Source: Volvariella volvacea V23 (Eukaryota > Basidiomycota > Agaricomycetes > Agaricales > Pluteaceae). Taken from it: DNA of 64,000 bases. The notes under the pieces are model-generated. The model had not been told where the DNA came from. It worked only from the letters and a program-made list of their open reading frames with translations, and searched no databases. Positions 11,748 through 23,805 of the stretch are shown in pieces. The position numbers were made by a program, and so were the translations under genes. The stretch is from NCBI GenBank assembly GCA_000349905.1, contig KB722741.1, forward strand, positions 895,392 to 959,391. Reading direction: 5' to 3'. Within the stretch, counting starts at the first letter, position 1. Each line of letters begins with the position of its first letter.

Positions 11748-14700
11748 TCACAGGTCCTGACTATCCGTACACATCAAAGGCGGCACGACATCCCTAATCC
11801 TCTTCCCACTCTCCACATCCCTCCTAATCTTCTCTCTCAACTCCTTGCTCCTCCCCCAATCAGCGACTCTATTCCAAACCGACTCTGGTACAGTCTCAAA
11901 GAGCACCGTATCTTCCCTCTCTAAACCGGCTGTCGGTGAGCTGCCTGCACAAGGGGCGGCGGAAGACCTTCGGGACCCCACAGCACCGACACTGGCCTGA
12001 GCCTCAAAGTATTCGGACTTGACCTCGTACCTAACCTTCCTCTTGACGAGTTTCTTCCTCTCCTCCTCCCACGTAGGAGAAACAAGATCAGGCCTTGCTC
12101 TGGACAGCTGATCAGCTATCTGAAGACACTGAGACGCATTCTTGGCACGTTGAGAGTAAATGTGGTGGCGCTGGCTGGGGCTTTGGTCGTGATCACAGCC
12201 GGCGTCGGGAGAGGATTGCGAGGGTGATGAATGTAGGGATGGCACACGCGAGAGTGACTGGGCTGGCGGTACTCCTGGTGCTTTCACAATTGAAGACGAC
12301 AAGCTCAATGTCCGTGGTTCTCGCAATGTCGAGGATGGCACCAACTTCCGTGTCCCAGTCGGAGATGCCATTACGCCTTCTTCCTCTCCCATCGAGAACG
12401 ACGCTATATCCGACATCGTCGACATAGGCGTCAAAGGCGGCAGCAATGGCTGCGTACATTCCTCATCCCCATCCTTCTCGTCCCTGCCGTCGTCACCTCT
12501 CCCGTTTTCATTCAAGTCGTCACCACACTTTCGATTATGACTTGGTAAGGATTTGGTTGGACCATCCCGGTCCCCATCTCCATCTCTATCCTTCCTCATA
12601 ACTACCACCTCACCCTCGACAAAGCTCCCCTCCCGACTTCCCCTAGAACCAACTACGCTCAGCCTCCGTTTCCCCTTCTGACACTCTTCCCCAGATGATA
12701 TCTCAATTCCTTCAGGCTCAGCCTGGAGCTGAGACTGAAGCTGCGGATGAAGTTGTGATCGAAAAAGCAGCTGGGGTGTCATGGGTACATTATCAACCGG
12801 GACCAAAGGGCGTTTTCTGGCTTCAACGACACTCAATTCACCCTTACCAGCCTCCAAGAACCGCGGTGTACCAAGCTGTTGTCGTCGCCGCACCCGTTCG
12901 GCTACCTGTACCATCTCCTTCACCGCCTTGTATTTTCCTTTCACTTGCGGTGTCGCCATCTGCATGGGCTTTTGTACTTCCACTGATAAAGGATGTAGTG
13001 GCGACGACAACATCTGAATAGGCGACTCTCGACTTCCTTCTCCATGAGTCGACGCTCGCTCTACCCTCCGTCGTTTCCGGCTGGGCGTCAGCGCCTCATC
13101 CTGAGCTACGGTTTGGGCCTGGCCTAGTGTATGCGACAGAGGTACGGGTATAGGCCTGACACCTTCCCTCCCCACCGCATGTTTAGACCCCGCTGAGGTC
13201 TGAGCCTGAGCGCAAGGTGAACGCAAGGGTGAGGGAGACGCGGGACGGACATATATACGCTTGTTTGGCGAACTTCCTTGCACAGGTTGAGGCTGCAGTT
13301 GCGGTTGCAGTGGTTGAGGTGGACGCGAAGGACCAGGAGCGCTACTTCCAACCTTTCGCTTCTCTTGTTCAGTAACATCCCCTTCCTGACCACCCGCAGG
13401 AGCCGTCGACGAAGACGGCGTCCACCACTCTCCCTTCTGATCCTTGTCCTCAATCCCCGCCAACTTTGCAAACAGTAAATGCGCCGTCCTTCCCTTATCG
13501 TCCTCCTCTTCCCCCGCCGTGCTCTCATCGCTATCCCCCACAAACATCCTCCTCTTCCCCTTCCTTCTGTCTTTCCATTGATACTCAAAGTTTCTTCCAA
13601 TCCGCGTGGACGACGACTTGGTAACACCCAGTCCTTTGTCCCGATCCCGATCCTGGCTCTCGTCCCAATCCGGACCTGACTGAATCACGCCATCAGACTT
13701 GTTCCCCAATACCCGGTCCACAACGCCCTGATCCCTCAGACTCAAAAAGCCCTTTACGATCTCCAGCTTCTTCCTCATCTTCCCATCGTCCGACCACTCC
13801 GCCGCAGCCTCCGCTGCTCCCTCCCCTACCAAGTTCTGTATCGCCGAGTCTTGCACCGTGTCAATCGACGGGACGTCTCTGTTGTCGTTTTTGTCTCGTG
13901 CTTCGTCTGGAGGCAGAAACGGAACGGTGGTGCTAACCCCCCATGCGTTAGGACCTGCACCGGAAACGCCGGCGTCTAAACCCGGCTCTGATAAGCAATC
14001 TTTGAACATCTCGGGCATGCATCTCCAGTCTAGTCCTCTCAACTCCGGTATAAGTGTATTAGGCACGACTCTCTTCGGTCTAAACAGCGACACGAATTCA
14101 CGAAGTTCTGGAAGAGTCGAGTGGCGCGCCAGGGGGACGAGCTGCGGAGCACTTTAGTTAGTCGTTGAATGCCATATAGACACACACGGGCTTGATTCAC
14201 CAGATTGTTAATCTCCTCGCCGTATGCAAGGCGAGACTTGACGTCATTCGCATACGCCTTCCAACTCGCCACACCCACCGACACCGGGTTGACGTAAACC
14301 ACTCTGTGGCCCATCCGACTTGTCGAGCCAAACGAGCCTTCCTTTCTATTTGGCACTTCGTCAACCGCTACGTGATCGCATCTGTCAAACCTCTCGCAGG
14401 CATGGAACCGTGTCGAGCTTGGATCAGAGGTGAGGATTCTGCGGAGGAACGGGTCTGAGATGTGGTTGTATACTCCTAGTTTGTATCGGTCGACGTGGAT
14501 CTAGAGAGTGGGAGGTGAGAACGGTGCACTTGACGCGCATATATGGTATGTAGCGGGACATACTTGACATTGAAAAGCCGTCGCGATGCCTTTAAGGATA
14601 TCCTCATACCCCCACGTCCAAGCGTTGATGAAAAAATACGTTGTGGGCGGGTACATCTGCATCATTTCAATCAGTCCTGAGACTGCAGCTTCCTGTAACA

Positions 14701-15573
14701 CGTGTCAGCCCAAGTTCCAACCTCGGTGAATTGACGGAACTTTTGTCGGGATACCAATGTTTGACAATAACGAGGCTGTGTCGAGGTAAATGGCTTCCAA
14801 GGTCAGGTTTGGCGTAATCCGCTTTGTGGTATTCGCCTTTTCATCTGCGGCGCTGGCGGTAGCGCTGCCGCCGACACCAGTCCCAGAACGCATGTGGTTA
14901 GGCCGCTTCGGCGCCAAATAAGGCTGTAGATGTGGATTCCTCTTGAGCGACTCCAAGAACCAAGGCTCCGCGCGAAAGTCGCCCGTGTGGAGAATTGAGC
15001 CTTTGGCACCTTCGATGAGAAACCTAGAAGGAAGGCTTGTTGGGCTTGGGGGCGTCTGGGGGAATGAGAGGCACGCACATGACAGCACCGGGACAGTGGT
15101 TTGCGTCTACGAGAGTTATAGTGACCCACTCGTCGTTGGATAGTTCATAGCGATACGGCATGTTAAGTGGGACAGCTCTCTGCGCACGCATATAATCAGC
15201 ATCCGTGTGCCATTCACAAAATATAGACGCCTACGAGCAAATCCCTCGAGCCAGCATACACCAACTCGCCCTGCTCCACTCCGACTCGCAAATGGCCAAA
15301 CGTCCTAACCCTCTCAGCTCGCACCTCCTCCTCAAAAAGTCGTCTCTCTCTAAACACTTCGTGGCGCAGCAGCATCTCCTTTGCATCGGGGGAACAGATG
15401 ACCGTGGACCCGAACCCTTTGGATGCCAGGCCATTGATATGGTCCGAGTGCGTGTGCGTAAGGAGATGCAGAGCGGCTCCACCACGTTCATGCGACGACG
15501 ACGGAGAAGCAAAATCGTCCACCCGGATATTGTAGGGCAACACAAACGAGCGATACGGCGTCCCCGTTGGCAT
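11748..15573 (-). CDS. SNM1/Artemis-type metallo-beta-lactamase nuclease
   Basis: Predicted DNA-repair nuclease of the SNM1/Pso2/Artemis family, acting on cross-links or hairpin ends in the nucleus. The protein has 1181 aa in six exons with consistent phases: 15235-15573, 15079-15179, 15023 down to 14741, 14692 down to 14564, 14500 down to 14201, and 14141 down to 11748. The metal-binding motif THTHSDH is at residues 39-45, DANHCPG at about 138-144, HTGDFR near 160 and the beta-CASP segment LEAIYLDTA after that. FFINAWTWGYEDI, FHACERFDRC and VPLARHSTLPELREF are typical of the fungal Artemis-like branch, and SLFRPKRVVPNTL ends the core near residue 410. The remaining 750 or so residues, encoded by one 2.4-kb exon, are low-complexity, Ser/Pro/Arg-rich and probably disordered. 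Which branch (Pso2 or Artemis) it belongs to is inferred from the short N-terminus before the lactamase fold, which favours Artemis. Confidence 0.9.
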
Positions 15574-16465
15574 TGCTTTTAATCTTGTCTTATCTCTGAA
15601 GCTCTAGCGTTTGTGATCTCGGCTAAGTGGCGATCTAGCAAGACTCGGACGCGTGCAGATCAGGGTCGACGGCGAACTCGAGTCAAGCGCGCGGTTTTAT
15701 TGTCCATGTGACGTGACGGGTCGCCGTGTGATCGTGACAGTCGCGTGTCCAACAATTAAATGAAGGGATGAATCAGAGATATTATGCGGGGACGTCGACT
15801 TTTGCATCGCATCATTGCAAAGATGTGCCTCTTTGACAACTATAGAGTAGGCTGTGTACAGCACCGCGGGACAGAGCGTGCGGCGCTTGTTTTGGCGTCG
15901 ACTCTTGCCGACGATGATTTGCCATATCCCCCTTTGGCTAGGGAGTTGGGCGAGCCACTGGAGAGGTATAAGGAGATTATGGGTACTGATGCTAATCCCA
16001 GGTGGTACAAGGCTTTATATGTGCGTTGCTTTTGAAGTCCCAATCGCCCATGCAACGCTCACGCATGCTTTTGATTCGTAGTGATTGGAGACTCTTCCCC
16101 CTGTGCTCACTGCAACAATCGCAATTTCCGCTGTTGTGCCGTTCCCATTCGTTGTACGGTTGCAAGCATCCACCAGATCAGGTTATATTCGGACTATTTG
16201 TATGCAACTTTACATGTAAATAAGCTAGCGACTCATATATGTCATGTATACCGCGCGTCTGCCATCAGGACACACGCTCGTCAAAGGCTGTGTTCTCCAC
16301 TATCCTCCAACCTCTCAAGGGTACGCGATTTCCAGCCACGCCGCTCGCCTCAACTCAGCCAACAGGAGGACAGAGGCGGAAAGGACTCGGACGCCCATAC
16401 GATAGGGTGGACGGTACGATGCTCGATCGATTCAAACGGCGGCAAAGCCTGCCAATTGCTGTCGG
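15574..16465. other. Upstream of SNM1-like gene; doubtful small frame
   Basis: A forward frame starts at the ATG at 15784 (71 aa counted from an internal MCLFDNYRVGC) and could be spliced to a Cys-rich stretch near 16081 (SPCAHCNNRNFRCC). The splice is weak, there is no family match, and the downstream frame has a composition unlike coding sequence. I do not call a gene here. Confidence 0.3.
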
Positions 16466-16804
16466 TCACGAGGTGCTGGTGGCTCCGTGTCTGCTGAAGA
16501 CGGTACGCCCGACCCCTTCTCTGTCGCCGTCGGGTTCATCGTCACTGTGGTATAGTGCTTCGCTATCCTCGTCGCTTGCATCCATCGAAGTTTCGCCGGG
16601 GAGTGCGTGCAAGGCCACATCGGAGGGGGAGATGGAAACGTGGGGGGGTATATGGACATTCGGGATACCAGAAGCTACACGATTATGCTCCAAGCCGTAA
16701 GAACCATAATGCTCGACTTCGGTATTCCGCCGGTTGGTCCGTTGTTGTGAAGCGAATGTCATCGCGAAAACTCGTTTCATTATGTCACAGAGGGCTTGCA
16801 GCAT
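16466..16804 (-). CDS. Possible short acidic protein
   Basis: A 112-codon frame beginning MLQALCDIMKRVFAMTF. Its C-terminal part is acidic (TSMDASDEDSEALYHSDDEP), which looks more like real protein than random sequence. There is no family resemblance, no clear splice partner and no recognisable promoter. It could be a fragment of an older gene or a chance frame. Confidence 0.25.
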   Translation of the reverse strand: MLQALCDIMKRVFAMTFASQQRTNRRNTEVEHYGSYGLEHNRVASGIPNVHIPPHVSISPSDVALHALPGETSMDASDEDSEALYHSDDEPDGDREGVGRTVFSRHGATSTS

Positions 16805-17671
16805 CCTGGCCAAAGGAATTGGAATACGATGAGAAGTGTGGTGTTATAGTCTGTATGCAATCGGTCAACAATCGCAGGAATCACAGAACGCAGGGGTAGC
16901 AGAATGCGGGTTGGCAATAACCCCAGCCACCAGGGGAGAGCAACTTGAACCGTAAAATACCCCTCTCACCGCCAACAAGCCTGGACCGTCATCTGTAGCG
17001 CTGAGCAAATCCCCCAAAGCAAGCACCACATGGCTTCTAGGCCTTCAAGATCCACAATATGTATGATATTCCAAGTTTAAACATCACCAGTTCGTTGGAG
17101 CATAGGAAAATGCGAGCTCCCAACTTGAAGCCCGCCCAAAGATACAAATCCCGACCTCTACTGCTTCCTTCCGACAACCCCTAGCATCACCAACAACACC
17201 TAGCGTCTACATGTTCCCTCTCCTCCAAAGCAATGCCAGGCTGAGTGCTAACGCTGGCGGAGGCCCCGGCCCGGCCCGGCTGTGGGCATCCGAGTCTTCC
17301 CTCCCGCAGGACCAGACTTTCGTTTCGCATTTACTGCATTATTAGCGTCAATAAAAATAAAAAAAAAAACCCGAAAGCATAGGATTAATACCCTAGCAAT
17401 CTCATTATATTGCTTGCTCTCCAGTCCATCCAAGGAACTCTTCATAACCGCATACTTAGATCGAGAATCGTTCACGCCCAAGGTAGGACAATCGAGAGCA
17501 TTATCTCCCGGCAGGCAGCCCAACCGACCGCCAACCATCGTTTCGATCACCACCATGGACTGTCTCCTCTCCACGCGTGCGTGTTACACGAGCCCAAGAA
17601 TCTAACCGTCAAATTAAGGTATATCTATAACAATAATCCCACAAAAAGCCAAAGCGCAAAAAAAGAGTTTA
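16805..17671. other. Intergenic, no gene supported
   Basis: About 870 bp, including the 3' flank of the squalene epoxidase gene. It has an A-rich tract near 17350 and a short GGCCC-type GC-rich tract near 17263. No coding frame or RNA gene was recognised. Confidence 0.45.
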
Positions 17672-19550
17672 TCACGACGACCCTCTCAGCAACTCCAACC
17701 CAAACCTAACCCCGGGCACATCCACCACGCTCCCCCCCACGCCCATCCCCACCAGCCCGCCCACGAGCACCGCCAACACGCCCACCCCAATCGCCACCAC
17801 CACCACCCCCCAAACCAGCCCTCCGAGACCGACGCCGTCCTCCCCCACCCTCGGCTTCCACCACCGAACCTCCGTCCACATCAACGGCCCAAACACGACG
17901 CACGCCTTCCAAAACACGCACGCCGCCCTGGCCGCGACCGCGGGCCACTCCCACGCTCTCCACCACCACCCTGCGTTGCCCTCGGTGAGGAGGATCCAGA
18001 TCGAGTAGAACGCGACGGTGAAAAAGTGCGTGAAGAGCTTCGAGGGGGATTGGAGCCGCCCGGAGAGGAGGGAGACGGGCTCGGAGACGCATGTGCCCCC
18101 GAGCTCAAAGTACTTGAAGCAGCCTGTGCGGAGGATCTCGAGGAGGTCGTCTGGACGAGGCGGTGGTCAGCATATAGTCTAGGGAGAACAGAGAAACACC
18201 AACCCTCGGCGCCAAACAGATCGTACAGCGCAACACTCAAAATGTTGATCGTCGCAGCATAGTTCTTTCTCTCCCACCACCAAGGCCTCAGCACCCTCCT
18301 CTCCACCACGCTCCACTCTCGCACGCCCTCGTCCGTCCACCGGCCCTCCTTGACGAGTTCCCCAATGTACCGCGTGACGAGCACCACGTCGTTCAGCGCG
18401 ACCGTCATCCCGCCCCCCGTAAGCGGATGGCGCATGTTCCACGCATCACCGATCAGAAAGACGCCCTTCTTTGAAGAAAAGGGCGTGGAGAAGGGGTTGA
18501 GGACGGAGGAAAGCGGGGTTTGCGGGAGAGGAGGGAGGAAGGTGTTGGGCATCCGCCGGAGACGGTCTTTGGCGAGCGAGGTGCGGACGGGGGCTTGCAG
18601 CTGTGCGGGGAGCTGGGGGACGATGTTCGTTAGGATGTGTGCCTATTAGCGTGATATCAGTGAATGGGTAGGTGGAACAGAGAACGTGTGAGACTGCTGA
18701 CCTTGAGATCGGCGGGCAAAGGCGCTCGAGCGTCAATGAGGATCCTCGTGTCCTTCTGTCCGATTTGGTAAAGTAGCACGGGGCCAGATCCTTTGACCAG
18801 GCACACGGTTCCGGTGTTTGGGATGGGCAGCTCTGCATCTTCCAGCACCGCGCCGATGAAGTGCGATTTGAGGTTTGCAGCCGAGGCGGTGTTGGGCTTG
18901 CCCAAGACGGCGGTACGGAAGTTTGAAAAGCACCCATCCGCAATAATCGTCAGCGTAGCGCGGAACGTCAACTTGTCTTCCCCAGACGACGACGCGTCCC
19001 TATTCGAAACGTGTTCATTTCCATTCTCTTCCACCAGCCCACCCTCGTTCTTCTTGACAACTCTGACACCAACAACCCGCCCCTCCGCATCCTCCACCAG
19101 CTCCGTCACGCTCCCCTCCACAACATCCACGTTCGCGCTCCTCCCCCTCCCCCCAACGCCCTTGATCACCGCCTCCCGCAGCTTCATCACGAACCGCCCG
19201 TGGTGGAAGCTCCGCCCCTCCTCCTGCTCCGGGTACGGTATGTGCACCGACCGGCCCCTGGTGCTGTCGACGACGCAGTACCCCCGCGCGGGAATCGCAT
19301 CGATGCCCTCCAGACACCCTTCCAAGCCGAGCTGCTGCAGAGCGTGGACGCCTCCCGGTTGGAGCAGCTCTCCGACGATGCGGTCCGGCTCCGAGAGGGA
19401 TCTCTCGAGGAGGAGGACGTTGAGGTGTCTGGACTTGCCGTTGGATGTGGAGGGGAGGGGAGGGAGAAGGGTGGAGAGGGAGTGGGCGAGGGCCGAGCCT
19501 GCGATGCCAGCGCCGACGACGACGATGTCGTAGTGCTTTTGGTGTGACAT
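17672..19550 (-). CDS. ERG1: Squalene monooxygenase (squalene epoxidase)
   Basis: FAD enzyme of the ER or lipid droplet that turns squalene into 2,3-oxidosqualene, an early step of ergosterol synthesis and the target of allylamine antifungals. The predicted protein has 588 aa in three exons (18702-19550, 18204-18642, 17672-18150) with matching phases. The dinucleotide-binding motif VVGAGIAGSALAHSL is at residues 11-25, with GELLQPGGVHALQQLGLEGCLEGID after it. The second FAD motif is IIADGCFSNFR, and the GD motif GDAWNMRHPLTGGGMT starts near residue 348. The C-terminus is strongly hydrophobic, as expected for membrane attachment (the last 100 residues include long Val/Gly/Leu runs). It is longer than yeast Erg1 (496 aa), mainly because of inserts in the N-terminal half (for example KNEGGLVEENGNEHVSNRD). 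The ATG at 19550 directly precedes the FAD motif. Confidence 0.96.
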
Positions 19551-20196
19551 TCGGGTTATGGTGTTGGTATTGCGAGGTACAATCCAAGGCGGGTATCAGC
19601 CCCTTCCAACGATGCCAACGCCCGTGATTTTGAGCTCTCAGAGTTTATTTCACGCGGAGGGCGGAGTGGTGTCATTTTTTCGTTTCCCGGATGTGGTCTG
19701 ATTGCCACGGCTCGGCTATTTCCGTTCCTGTCCAGATCTTCCAGCAGACTCTGGACGTCGACTTGTGTGTTCGAGTCGAGGCTGGCAGAATCTAGTCTCT
19801 GAGGCGCGTGGTTGATATTGGCAATTATACTCCCGCCCCGCATGTCATCGCCGCACACCAATTCAGTGTGAATAGTAATGTATATCTATAGTAATGTTTT
19901 GACTAGTCTGTACATGCACCCAAATCAAAAAGCCATAGATCCACTACGACCCCCGATCCGAACGCCAACGCATCAACCCCTCCACCAACAAAGCAATACC
20001 CATACACCAAAAAAGAAAAAAGAGGGAAGACCAAAAAAACGTAACAACTCGTAACAGATCATGACAACATCGTAAAAGCGAAGCGGAGAAGGGGGGGAAT
20101 CATTTGCGCATGCACCGCACACACACACTGCACCACAGGAGAGAGGGGGGCACACCAGGTGCTATGCAATCTTGCACTTGACGCTCGTCCTTTCGT
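19551..20196. other. Between ERG1 and the PR-1 gene
   Basis: About 650 bp holding the upstream region of ERG1 and the 3' flank of the PR-1 gene (both on the reverse strand). I could not point to a convincing sterol-regulatory element, and no gene is seen. Confidence 0.45.
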
Positions 20197-21408
20197 CTAC
20201 TGTACTCTTCTGCCGACGTTTGTTCTGTGCAACGAACAGCGTCAGCCGCCAGCTCGAACGCAAGGCAAGGGAGAATAAGGGGGGAGGAAGAGGAAAGACC
20301 ACCCACCCAAACTGCCCTTGGACGTTCCCCGGGGGAGTATACCGACAGACGACGTAATTCGCCGGGTAGCCCTGGAATATCGTTCCGGCTGGGCACTGGA
20401 TGAGCGCACATGCTTGAGCCGTTGTGCTCTTCCATACGACTTGAGTAAAGTGTCCCGTTGCGGTCGAGAAGCCTGGGTTGTTGTCTGGGGGGGGAGAGCA
20501 AGTTAGTCATTGGGATGCCAAGAGAGGGAGGGATGTGCATGACACTTACAGTTATATTGACCTGGAGGATCGCCAAGTCAGCCCCTGAACACTGTCAAGA
20601 GGATAGGAAAGGCTACGTACTCGCTTCGTTCATCCACAACGCCAAAGCATCAGGGATCCCAAACGGTGGTGTCCCGGCCGCCTACCCAACAACACACGGG
20701 AGACGCGAGATAACAGCCAAAAAAAAAAAGGACACAACACCGTCAGCCACAATTCCACCAAGACGAAGCAGAAGCAGCAGAGAAGAACAAGAACCAAAAG
20801 CTCACCAGATTCTCGCCATACTGCCCCTGCGGATTACTATGCTGAAACCTACACGCCTGCGCCCACTGCAACACCCCCGGATACAGCGCATTGCTAAAAG
20901 CAACATCCCCAGCGCCGTATTGCGCGCGATAGTAGTTGTGGTACGCCGTCGCCTGGTCTTGGTACGTGTATTCTGCCGTGACTGTGGCGTTTGCCGTTCC
21001 TCCTGTTCCTGTTCCATCGGAGGAGGAGGAGGACGAGCTGGAGGACGACGAAGACGAGGAGGAGGACGTGTCGAGGTTGTTCGTTGCAGACGAGTCGCTC
21101 GGTAATCCGACTGACGAGGGGGAGGGGGGAGGGTCCGGAGTAGTAGCAGACGATGACGAATTGGACGAGGAAGAAGACGACGACGACGACGCGGGATCAG
21201 ACGGAGACGAAGGAGAAGACGAATCCTGCCTCCGCTGCAGATCCCCGGGAAGCCTTTCAGCCGCCGAGCCGACAGAGTCCATCACGCCCGCCACTGCGCC
21301 GCCGACCGTCTCCGCACCGGGCAGACCCTGTGCGCGGACGCGCATCGTGGACGACGAGGAGAGGCTTTTGAACGCGAAGAGGGTGAGGAGGAGGATACCA
21401 GATCGCAT
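20197..21408 (-). CDS. Secreted PR-1/CAP-domain protein
   Basis: CAP superfamily proteins are secreted; yeast Pry proteins of this family bind sterols and fatty acids. The predicted protein has 293 aa: an N-terminal signal-like segment (RSGILLLTLFAFKSLSS), a long Ser-rich spacer (about residues 60-130), then a C-terminal CAP domain. Its signatures are AYHNYYRAQYGA, YGENL, ALALWMNEASQYNYNNPGF, GHFTQVVWK, and YVVCRYTPPGNVQGQFG. Five exons: 20806-21408, 20621-20681, 20550-20561, 20307-20484 and 20197-20224. The third is a 12-nt microexon, needed to build SQYNYNN in phase. The last exon is only 28 nt. The Ser tract is encoded by degenerate trinucleotide repeats and may vary in length. It lies next to ERG1; a sterol link would be speculation. 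Confidence 0.9.
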
Positions 21409-21814
21409 AGCGGTGAATTAAATATTTAAAAAAATAATAGAGGTGTGCGTGGTTTTGTGCAAAGCAAATGACGATGAAAGTGGTGGATAGAAAGCAAGAG
21501 GGGTGGAGAGGAGGGGAGAGAGGGAGCGGGGATTTATAGTGATTTGCGCCTCCTTTTCGGTGGAGGACAGGAAGGAGGATGGATGAGACATCTGGAGCGA
21601 GGGAGGTTAACGTGGAGGCAAAGGTGGCTGAGATGAACGACGAACATCGCGATGACATGAAAGGACATGCAAACAAAAGATCAAGATGAAAGCAACGACA
21701 TGCACAAGAGTCCTTCATGTCCACACACAGAGCACGAAAGTAAACCACCTTTCGCCTCAAAAGCACCAAAAAGCAGAAAGACGGGGAAACGATCACGAAA
21801 ACGGGAAGCACAAT
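21409..21814. other. Upstream of PR-1 gene
   Basis: About 400 bp between the F-box stop codon and the PR-1 start codon. It contains an AT-rich stretch at 21418-21440 (ATTAAATATTTAAAAAAATA) that may serve as the core promoter of the PR-1 gene, although it is very close to the start codon. Confidence 0.4.
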
Positions 21815-22681
21815 CTACCACCAAGTATACCCCGTCAACCTCTCCAGCCACGCCTCCCTCGCAGCCACCGGCCCCGCAGGCTGATACTTGTGTCTCTCCG
21901 GCAACAGCTTCAGCCACTCCCTCTCCCTCGTCAACCTCCTCACCGCACCCGTCACCTCCCTCCACCTCCTCTCCGGCTCCCTCGGGCTGCTCAGCCACAC
22001 CGTCGAGCCCGCCCCGAGCGGATTCGTCTTCTCCGCCATCCCGTCCATCAGGTTCAGACACCCTTGGATCCACGTGGCAGAGATGCGGAGGTTCACGATC
22101 GACTGGGGGTACGCCGCGAGATGCTTCGGGAGCTGCGTCGTCGGGTTGACGAGGTGGACGTGCTGGAGCCGCGGCAGATCGGGGAACTGGGCCGGGTGCG
22201 GCGGCGCGCCCATCTTGGGCCCATCAAAGATGGTCAGCTCCCTCAAGACCGGGAGAGGCGATTGCGGCGGGATGAGGTAGAACGGGAGCGCGTAGTCCAT
22301 GCACGCGTGGAGGATCTCGAGCGTGGGCGCGATGAGCCGGAGGAGCTCTTGGTACTCGATCGCAAAGGCGTCGCGCCGGTGGTACTCGAACTTGATGGCG
22401 GCCATTTTGGACTGCTCTTGGATCATGGAGATGAAGAGGAACTTGACTCGCCGGCGTTCGGGCGGGAGATGGCGCATGACGGCGACGAAGGAGGAGAGCT
22501 GGGTGTAGCCGCGGATGGCGACGGATTGGACTTGGAATGGCGAGGAGAGGACGCGGACGATGCGGGATACGGCGGATAGGCTGCGGCCTGTGGAGCCATC
22601 GTCAATACAGGCGAATGCGAATATTTCTTGCCATAATTCTGGGGGAAGCTTGTCCAGGATGAGCTGAGGGTCAAGAGACAT
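21815..22681 (-). CDS. Intronless F-box protein
   Basis: The predicted protein has 288 aa and starts MSLDPQLILDKLPPELWQEI. LPPELWQEIFAFACIDDG is a typical Agaricomycete F-box, followed by SAVSRIVRVLSSPFQVQSVAI. The remainder resembles the uncharacterised receptor-like part of these families: VMRHLPPERRRVKFLFIS, APTLEILHACM, LPVLRELTIFDG, LPRLQHVHLVNP and a C-terminal EREWLKLLPE helix. The likely role is a substrate adaptor of an SCF ubiquitin ligase, target unknown. The frame extends 12 codons further upstream but only from a GTG; the ATG at 22681 is the first and places the F-box near residue 12. There is no intron. It differs in sequence from the F-box cluster on the right. Confidence 0.75.
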   Translation of the reverse strand: MSLDPQLILDKLPPELWQEIFAFACIDDGSTGRSLSAVSRIVRVLSSPFQVQSVAIRGYTQLSSFVAVMRHLPPERRRVKFLFISMIQEQSKMAAIKFEYHRRDAFAIEYQELLRLIAPTLEILHACMDYALPFYLIPPQSPLPVLRELTIFDGPKMGAPPHPAQFPDLPRLQHVHLVNPTTQLPKHLAAYPQSIVNLRISATWIQGCLNLMDGMAEKTNPLGAGSTVWLSSPREPERRWREVTGAVRRLTREREWLKLLPERHKYQPAGPVAAREAWLERLTGYTWW

Positions 22682-23805
22682 CTGATTCAGGAGGGGGGAG
22701 AAGGGGAAGAGGCCCACGGGAGAGGAATGATGCTTTTCTTTTCGGGTGCGGTGTCGAGGTTAAGGTGAGACTCTGAGATAAAGGTATCTGGCGCTTGTCT
22801 CTGCTTATTCAAAAGATAGAGATAGCAAGGTCGGGGATGAAGGAAGGACCGGAAGTATCCGTTCGACACACCGTTATAATTCACAAGTTCAACTTTCCTT
22901 TCGTAAATCCCACGGAAAATCAACATACGTCAGATTTACGGCCACTTGCTTGGCGCAGGGCGTTCGGGACGGTGATGCTGCCCGTGTGCGACTGAATTCG
23001 TGTGGTGTGGACCACAGTGTCCTGTAGCAGAGACCTCAACCAGGTCTTTGGACATCAGTTGGCTGTATTTTTTGGAGAGGTCGCATGACCTGGGGCCAGC
23101 TTCTGCAACTCGGAGTGGACGCGGAGGGTGAAGATGATGGAGTCCGTCTCCCTGCATGGATTATGCAAATGACGTCAAGATCAGGCGTGTTCCTGATGGT
23201 CTGATGGCGCTGGATCCACAACGCCTGCCATATTGGGCGGCGCCGTCTTCGACTTTTCTCCAACTCTACAATCCACCATTGCATTGGCAAGACCCTCAGC
23301 GATGCTCACGGGTACAGATTACAACAAGTGGAGCGTGTTCGTCTCGAGGTGATAAAGTGGAGGCGGTGCACGAAAATGATCATCTCGGCCGTTATATCTC
23401 ACGTCCTGATAAACGTACAACCTTTTGCGCTAAACCCCATTTGCGTCTCCCTAAATGAAAGGAGGAGCCAGAGAATGAGCACCCCTTGCGATGTCCTCCC
23501 AACTCGCTGCGATTGATTTCTACATCTCAGCTGTCACTCCCAAGTATCGCACCCCTGAAGCTATATTTTTATCCCCCGGTCGTCCTCCGGACCTCCGGCA
23601 CAGGATCTGGAACCTCCAGACCGTCGCAGACTGCTCCAGATCATGTGATACCTGCCGAACGGCGGCGGGGAATGGAGGAGCCTCGTCGCCAATAAGTAAT
23701 GGTCCTCCATACCGTTCCCAACATCCCCCAGCTCTTTTTCGACCACACCAAACGCCCAAACTTCAGAGGGCTGAAGTCCTAAAATACCGGTGTATAGGCA
23801 GCTAG
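22682..23805. other. Divergent intergenic region
   Basis: About 1.1 kb between the divergent F-box and DUF6818-type genes. Several short frames exist but none has natural composition or a family match. Upstream regions of both genes lie here. Confidence 0.45.

Noticed and set aside
15784..16497. Two-exon Cys-rich small protein
   Set aside because: The required donor (GTTGCT) is poor, the second part has a composition unlike coding sequence, and no family match exists.
20936..21421. Forward acidic frame opposite the PR-1 gene
   Set aside because: Antisense of the Ser tract; it reads as Glu/Asp runs and has no other support.
23486..23805. Upstream exon of the Myb-like gene
   Set aside because: Frames here (for example MSSQLAAIDFYISAV) end before a usable donor and do not add a known domain.
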